DNA of 18,535 bases from Roseibacillus sp. (lineage in GTDB: Bacteria; Verrucomicrobiota; Verrucomicrobiia; Verrucomicrobiales; Akkermansiaceae), in NCBI GenBank assembly GCA_002729275.1, contig PBTP01000072.1, positions 23,958-42,492 of the forward strand. Direction: 5' to 3'. The translations under genes and the position numbers were made by a program. The notes beneath the pieces are model-generated. The model did no database searches. It worked only from the letters and a program-made list of their open reading frames with translations, and had not been told where the DNA came from. Below, in pieces: positions 15,105 through 18,535 of this stretch. Positions within the stretch are counted from its first letter, which is position 1. Each line of letters opens with the position of its first letter.

Positions 15105-16490
15105 TTATCCTATCCAGCCTAGGGCCCTGCACCCGGTGATGATCGCTACGGTGACAATAGCCAGAGAGCTTAAGATAAAGGCGATTCTGTAGAAGGGCCC
15201 TCCTCCGAGTTCGGGGGGAGCCCACTTGCGGTGCATAATGACCGCGGCAAACACCACGATCAGGAGGATGAAGGCGCTGGCAACCCCTCCGATGATGACC
15301 ATGATTCCCGGGGCTTTGAAAGTGAGGAAGAGAATGCCCCAGATAGCTGGGAAGGTGAACGCGCAGGCGGTTACGAATTTCTTGCGGCTATCTGGATCCT
15401 GGAAATCTCCCCAGCCGAGTTGACTGAAGGAATCGCTGAAGAGCCGGGTCCAAGCGGCAAGGGCAGAGAATAAGGTGGAAAAGAGCACGACGAGTGCGCC
15501 ACCAAGGAAAATCCCGAAGGCCCACGGTCCGAGAGACTCAGTATAGATCGCTCCCAGTTGGGTAATCAGTTCCGTCTCGGCCGGCTCGATTCCCCTGCGA
15601 TGGAGAATAGCGGCACCGAGAATATAGAAGAGGACCGTGACGAGGGTGTAACAGACCATGGCAGCGATGGCATCAAGCGTCATGACCTTGATCCAGCCTC
15701 GTGCCCGTTTTACCCAGACCCGGTGGGCCTCGCCAGTAGTCCATCCCGGCCTTGGTCCGGTGTGAGAGGCGTAGCCTTTTTCCAGCAGCCAGTAGTTGTA
15801 GGCCATGATCTCGTCTCCCCCCACTCCGGTTATTCCGAAGGCCCCTACCGCGACGAGGATCATCGCAGCGGGGAGCTCGAATTCTAAGCCAGAGAGGATT
15901 TCCGTTCCACTTACCGCATAGGGGGTCCATTGCAGAGAAATCACGGAGATCAGGGTGAAAAGGGTAAAGAGCCCAATCATCGAGAGGGAAAGTTTCTCGA
16001 GGAAGCCGTAGCGCCCGACCGAGACAATAATGGCTACCACAAGGGCTGTGAAGAAGGTCCACCATGCGAGGCCGAATTCGGCGAGCGCGGGGATTTGCAT
16101 GAAAATAAGGGCTACCCCTCCGACGATCCCACCGACCTGTAGGAACTTGAAGCTCATGATAAGCAGCCAGGCCCAGATGGAAATATGCCCCTTGCCGAGG
16201 CGGGGCCCTGGCAGGCCATTGAGGGCCTGCATGGTGGTGCGGCCGGTGTAGATGGCGTGTTTGCCGAACTCGAGCTGGAGGCTAACCTTGACAAGGCAGG
16301 AGAAGAGGATGACCCAGAGGCAGACGAATCCCGCCTCGGCGCCTAAAAGAGTGGTGGCAATGAGTTCTCCAGAACCGACGATGGAAGCGGAAAGGATGAA
16401 GCTGGGTCCCAGATAGCGGAGCTTTCCAGTAAAATTAGTGGGTGGCTCTAGGATCTTTTTATCGGTGAGCTGATATGGGTTTTCTTCCAT
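15105..16490 (-). CDS. NRAMP-related divalent metal or ion transporter with variant motifs
   Basis: This encodes 461 residues of a polytopic inner-membrane protein with about eleven hydrophobic helices. It begins with a soluble N-terminus (MEENPYQL), then GPSFILSASIVGSGELIAT, which occupies the place of the first NRAMP helix. In canonical NRAMP proteins that helix carries DPGN, and helix 6 carries a Met-Pro-His motif for binding manganese or iron. Here the corresponding stretches read IVGSGE (residues 37-42) and GITGVGGDEIMAYNYW (219-234), so the known metal ligands are not conserved. The family name still fits the overall pattern. The substrate may be a different ion or a small solute, with the acidic residues E42, D226 and E227 as candidates for binding. 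The true start is ATG 16490; the longer open frame upstream overlaps the divergent gene and is spurious. It is transcribed alone. Confidence 0.82.
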   Translation of the reverse strand: MEENPYQLTDKKILEPPTNFTGKLRYLGPSFILSASIVGSGELIATTLLGAEAGFVCLWVILFSCLVKVSLQLEFGKHAIYTGRTTMQALNGLPGPRLGKGHISIWAWLLIMSFKFLQVGGIVGGVALIFMQIPALAEFGLAWWTFFTALVVAIIVSVGRYGFLEKLSLSMIGLFTLFTLISVISLQWTPYAVSGTEILSGLEFELPAAMILVAVGAFGITGVGGDEIMAYNYWLLEKGYASHTGPRPGWTTGEAHRVWVKRARGWIKVMTLDAIAAMVCYTLVTVLFYILGAAILHRRGIEPAETELITQLGAIYTESLGPWAFGIFLGGALVVLFSTLFSALAAWTRLFSDSFSQLGWGDFQDPDSRKKFVTACAFTFPAIWGILFLTFKAPGIMVIIGGVASAFILLIVVFAAVIMHRKWAPPELGGGPFYRIAFILSSLAIVTVAIITGCRALGWIG

Positions 16491-16591
16491 GGGAGGGGGC
16501 AGGGTGTACGCTAAGGAATACTTTCTGAAGCCCGAAATAAGGCAATGGAAGCGAATAGCCGGAAGAATATGTCGATATATTGAATAAGGGA

Positions 16592-16619
16592 GGGGGTGAA
16601 TCTTGTCCAAGGGGGTGAA
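16592..16619 (+). promoter_or_regulatory. 9-bp direct repeat upstream of DUF6600-like gene
   Basis: GGGGGTGAA occurs at 16592-16600 and again at 16611-16619, 19 bases apart, within the 144-base divergent region between the transporter and the DUF6600-like gene. An A/T patch that is nearly palindromic, TCGATATATTGA, lies about 20 bases upstream and includes TATATT, a possible -10. The paired repeats could bind a regulator. The second copy could instead act as a ribosome binding site for an in-frame TTG start at 16626. Confidence 0.35.
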
Positions 16620-16634
16620 CCAATTTTGTCGATC

Positions 16635-18535
16635 ATGAAGCGTTTTATCTCCCTTTTCCCTGCTCTTGCTACCGTTTGCCTCCTGCCCTGCTGCGACCTT
16701 GCGAAGCTCTCGGTTGACGGAGAAAAAAGAAAACTGAAGCAAAAGGTTGCGCAGCTTGAAAAAGAGCGGGAGGAGGCGGCCCTCGATGCCGAATTGGAGG
16801 AGGCACGTCGTCAGCTTGCGATTGCTCTCAGTGAACACAAGGAAGGCGACCCTGTCGGAGAGGGGGAACTGGCTGATAGCGCCACAATTGATTCCAATCT
16901 GGGCGAGCTGGTGGAGTTCGAAGATGTTCCCCGGGCTATCGTGGTGGAGGAACCGCCGCGGAACGATGACTTTCGAGCAAGTGAGGAAACCGCAGTGGCC
17001 CTTGAGGCAACTGTTCCGGCAACCCTGCTTAATACTGGGGACCACCAGATTTTCTTCGCAGAGCTTTCGAGGTTTGGTGAGTGGCTTCAGACGAGGGACT
17101 ACGGATTTGTATGGCAGCCAACGTCCTTGCGGACCGATCCGGCATGGAGACCCTACACCAGGGGGCGCTGGGTGAATTCTGACCAGGGATGGACTTGGCT
17201 CTCGGACGAGCCCTTCGGGTGGGCGGTCTACCACTATGGGCGCTGGATACTTGTCGCCCAGCACGGATGGGTGTGGGTGCCCGGGGATGACTGGGCTCCG
17301 GCCTGGGTGTCCTGGCGTCAGAACGACGACTATCTCGGGTGGGCTCCTCTGCCTCCTGAAACTCTCTACGACGAAGTCTATGACTACGACCCCGGGATCG
17401 ATCTGGCTTATGATGTCTCTCCTGACTACTACAACTTTGTTCCGGTGGACCACTTCTACGAGCCGGTGTATTCCCATTGTGTTCCACGGGAGACAGTTAT
17501 CACTATCGTCATCAGGACTCGCAATGTGACGCGTTTTTCCATGCAGGACAACCGAGTGCATTGCGGGGGGCCGGATTTTGCGTGGGTGAACCGACACGCG
17601 AGCCGCCCGGCACGCCGCTGCCAGATAGATCTGGGCATAGGTCGCGACCACTTCGCACACCGTCATCATCATCGGTTACACGAAAACCGAGTCCAACTAT
17701 TTGCTCCGCGGGTTGATGCGTCCTGGAACGCTGCCGTCTGCCCCAGTCGAGTTGCGAGGAACCTCGGGCGAGTGGAGATCGTACGGGCCGGTAAGAGAGA
17801 GATCAAACGGGACCTCAGGTATCGTCATCATGAGGCCAGAGTGCGACGTCATGAAGCGGCAAGAGAAGCGATCGAGAGTCCAGAATGTCAGGTAGCCCTG
17901 CGCAACAACCAACAGCAAAGGAGGAATGTGGAAGAACTTCCAGATGGAGAGGAGAACCCCGTGGAAGAACGGCAGCGTCGCAGGGCGAGGGCCGCAGAGG
18001 GCTTGCGTGCCACCACTGAGGCCGTTGCGACAGCAGAGCGCAGAGTAGAAGAGCGTAAACTACAGCCCGGGGCGCGGGAGGAGGCCCGCAGGAAAATAGA
18101 GCAGGCTGAGAAGGAGTTGGCAGTTGTGCTAGAGTCCCCGAATACCCGTAGGAATGGCGGAGAATTGCGACCGGGAAGGCGGGGTGACGCGGAGAATTCC
18201 TCCGTTGAAGATCATCGAGCCGAAATGGCTCAGCAGCAGGCTGGGGAAGCGAAGCAGCGTGCTCTTTTGGAGGAGAAAGTGGCGGATGAGAAGCGCCGTG
18301 TTCTGGCGGAGCAGCAAGCGGCGGAGGCCAAGCGGTTGGCATTAGCTCGCCGGCAGGCCGTGGAGGTGCAGCAGCGTAGTCTTGTAGAGGAGAAGGCCGC
18401 AGAGGAGAAAGGCCGGGTTCTTGCGGAGCAGCAAGCGGCGGAGGCCCACCGCTTGGCATTAGCTCGCCGGCAGGCCGTGGAAGTGAAGCAGCGTACTCTT
18501 GTAGAGGAGAAGGCCGCAGAGGAGAAGCGCCGGGT
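16635..18535 (+). CDS. exported DUF6600-like protein with long charged coiled coil (3' end outside window)
   Basis: The frame is open from ATG 16635 to the last base, so at least 633 residues are seen and the end is missing. Residues 1-20 are a signal peptide (KRFISLFPALATVCLLPCC); the two cysteines suggest a lipoprotein, though the -1 residue is not typical of a lipobox. A short coiled coil follows at 28-65. Residues 150-240 are rich in Trp, Tyr and Gly: WQPTSL at 160, then GRWVNSDQGWTW, FGWAVYHYGRW, GWVWVPGDDWAPAWVSWR and GWAPLPPE. This pattern is that of the DUF6600 family, found in exported bacterial proteins and of unknown function. From about 390 on, the protein is dominated by Arg, Glu, Ala and Gln and forms a coiled coil with 39-residue repeats at the window end. 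An in-frame TTG at 16626 is an alternative start. A role in the cell envelope is inferred. Confidence 0.82.
   Translation, partial: MKRFISLFPALATVCLLPCCDLAKLSVDGEKRKLKQKVAQLEKEREEAALDAELEEARRQLAIALSEHKEGDPVGEGELADSATIDSNLGELVEFEDVPRAIVVEEPPRNDDFRASEETAVALEATVPATLLNTGDHQIFFAELSRFGEWLQTRDYGFVWQPTSLRTDPAWRPYTRGRWVNSDQGWTWLSDEPFGWAVYHYGRWILVAQHGWVWVPGDDWAPAWVSWRQNDDYLGWAPLPPETLYDEVYDYDPGIDLAYDVSPDYYNFVPVDHFYEPVYSHCVPRETVITIVIRTRNVTRFSMQDNRVHCGGPDFAWVNRHASRPARRCQIDLGIGRDHFAHRHHHRLHENRVQLFAPRVDASWNAAVCPSRVARNLGRVEIVRAGKREIKRDLRYRHHEARVRRHEAAREAIESPECQVALRNNQQQRRNVEELPDGEENPVEERQRRRARAAEGLRATTEAVATAERRVEERKLQPGAREEARRKIEQAEKELAVVLESPNTRRNGGELRPGRRGDAENSSVEDHRAEMAQQQAGEAKQRALLEEKVADEKRRVLAEQQAAEAKRLALARRQAVEVQQRSLVEEKAAEEKGRVLAEQQAAEAHRLALARRQAVEVKQRTLVEEKAAEEKRR
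18255..18535 (+). repeat. 117-bp tandem repeat (39-residue coiled-coil unit), two full copies and a third cut by window end
   Basis: Copies begin at 18255, 18372 and 18489, each 117 bases apart and in frame with the coding region. The unit runs from QR[AST]L through VLAEQQAAEA and LALARRQAVEV. The second halves of copies 1 and 2 are identical at the DNA level over long blocks, including silent positions. A weak half-unit (AEMAQQQAGEAK) just before 18255 suggests older, decayed copies. Confidence 0.9.

Noticed and set aside
16491..17672. Long minus-strand open frame extending the transporter gene by about 394 residues at its N-terminus
   Set aside because: The extension is basic, has no similarity to transporters and lies opposite the DUF6600-like gene and the divergent promoter region. 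The NRAMP-related protein starts naturally at ATG 16490.
17815..18459. Minus-strand proline-rich open frame with apparent repeats
   Set aside because: It is the antisense shadow of the coiled-coil repeats; the plus strand frame has a signal peptide, a recognisable domain and continuous coding from 16635.
1..18535. CRISPR arrays, tRNA or rRNA genes, insertion sequences
   Set aside because: No short regularly spaced repeats with unique spacers, no rRNA or tRNA-like sequence and no transposase or terminal inverted repeats were found by eye; the only tandem repeat is protein coding.

Overview
The window looks like a chromosomal segment from a Gram-negative-type bacterium of the Planctomycetes/Verrucomicrobia (PVC) group, most likely Verrucomicrobiota. 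This is inferred from gene content: a Gfo/Idh/MocA oxidoreductase tail, a ThuA-domain protein with a signal peptide, sugar phosphate isomerase/epimerase TIM barrels, two exported PQQ-like beta-propeller proteins starting with the WPSWRG motif, an NRAMP-related transporter with variant motifs, and a WXG100-FtsK locus. No rRNA, tRNA, CRISPR array, transposase or insertion sequence was seen. Coding density is high, and no gap between genes exceeds about 235 bases.

Layout. Positions 1-3678 (+ strand) hold the end of a Gfo/Idh/MocA oxidoreductase, a small HEAT-like protein, a PfkB/ribokinase-family sugar kinase, a GalE-type UDP-glucose 4-epimerase and a secreted ThuA-domain protein. Positions 3688-6137 (- strand) are a three-gene cluster, read from right to left: a HUMPS-family (hexulose-phosphate synthase / ketogulonate-phosphate decarboxylase) enzyme, a short-chain dehydrogenase and a sugar phosphate isomerase/epimerase. 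Together they look like a small carbohydrate-acid or sugar-phosphate pathway. Positions 6372-11332 (+ strand) are a tightly packed four-gene operon: a WXG100-type protein, a 190-residue coiled-coil protein, a 71-residue WXG-like protein and a 1292-residue membrane-anchored FtsK/EssC-like ATPase. This is the most interesting part of the window. It resembles the core of a type VII (Esx) secretion system, but none of the usual membrane partners is encoded nearby.

Positions 11419-15091 carry two exported PQQ-like beta-propeller proteins (+) on either side of a - strand TIM-barrel protein of unknown substrate. Positions 15105-16490 (-) encode an NRAMP-related membrane transporter that lacks the canonical metal-binding motifs. 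Divergently from it, 16635 to the window end (+) is an incomplete gene for an exported protein. That protein has a tryptophan-rich DUF6600-like domain followed by a very charged coiled coil, which ends in 117-bp tandem repeats running off the window.

In function, most of the window is saccharide metabolism and envelope proteins typical of PVC heterotrophs. The WXG100-FtsK operon is a self-contained unit unrelated to its metabolic neighbours. All functional assignments rest on reading motifs by eye; no database search was run.
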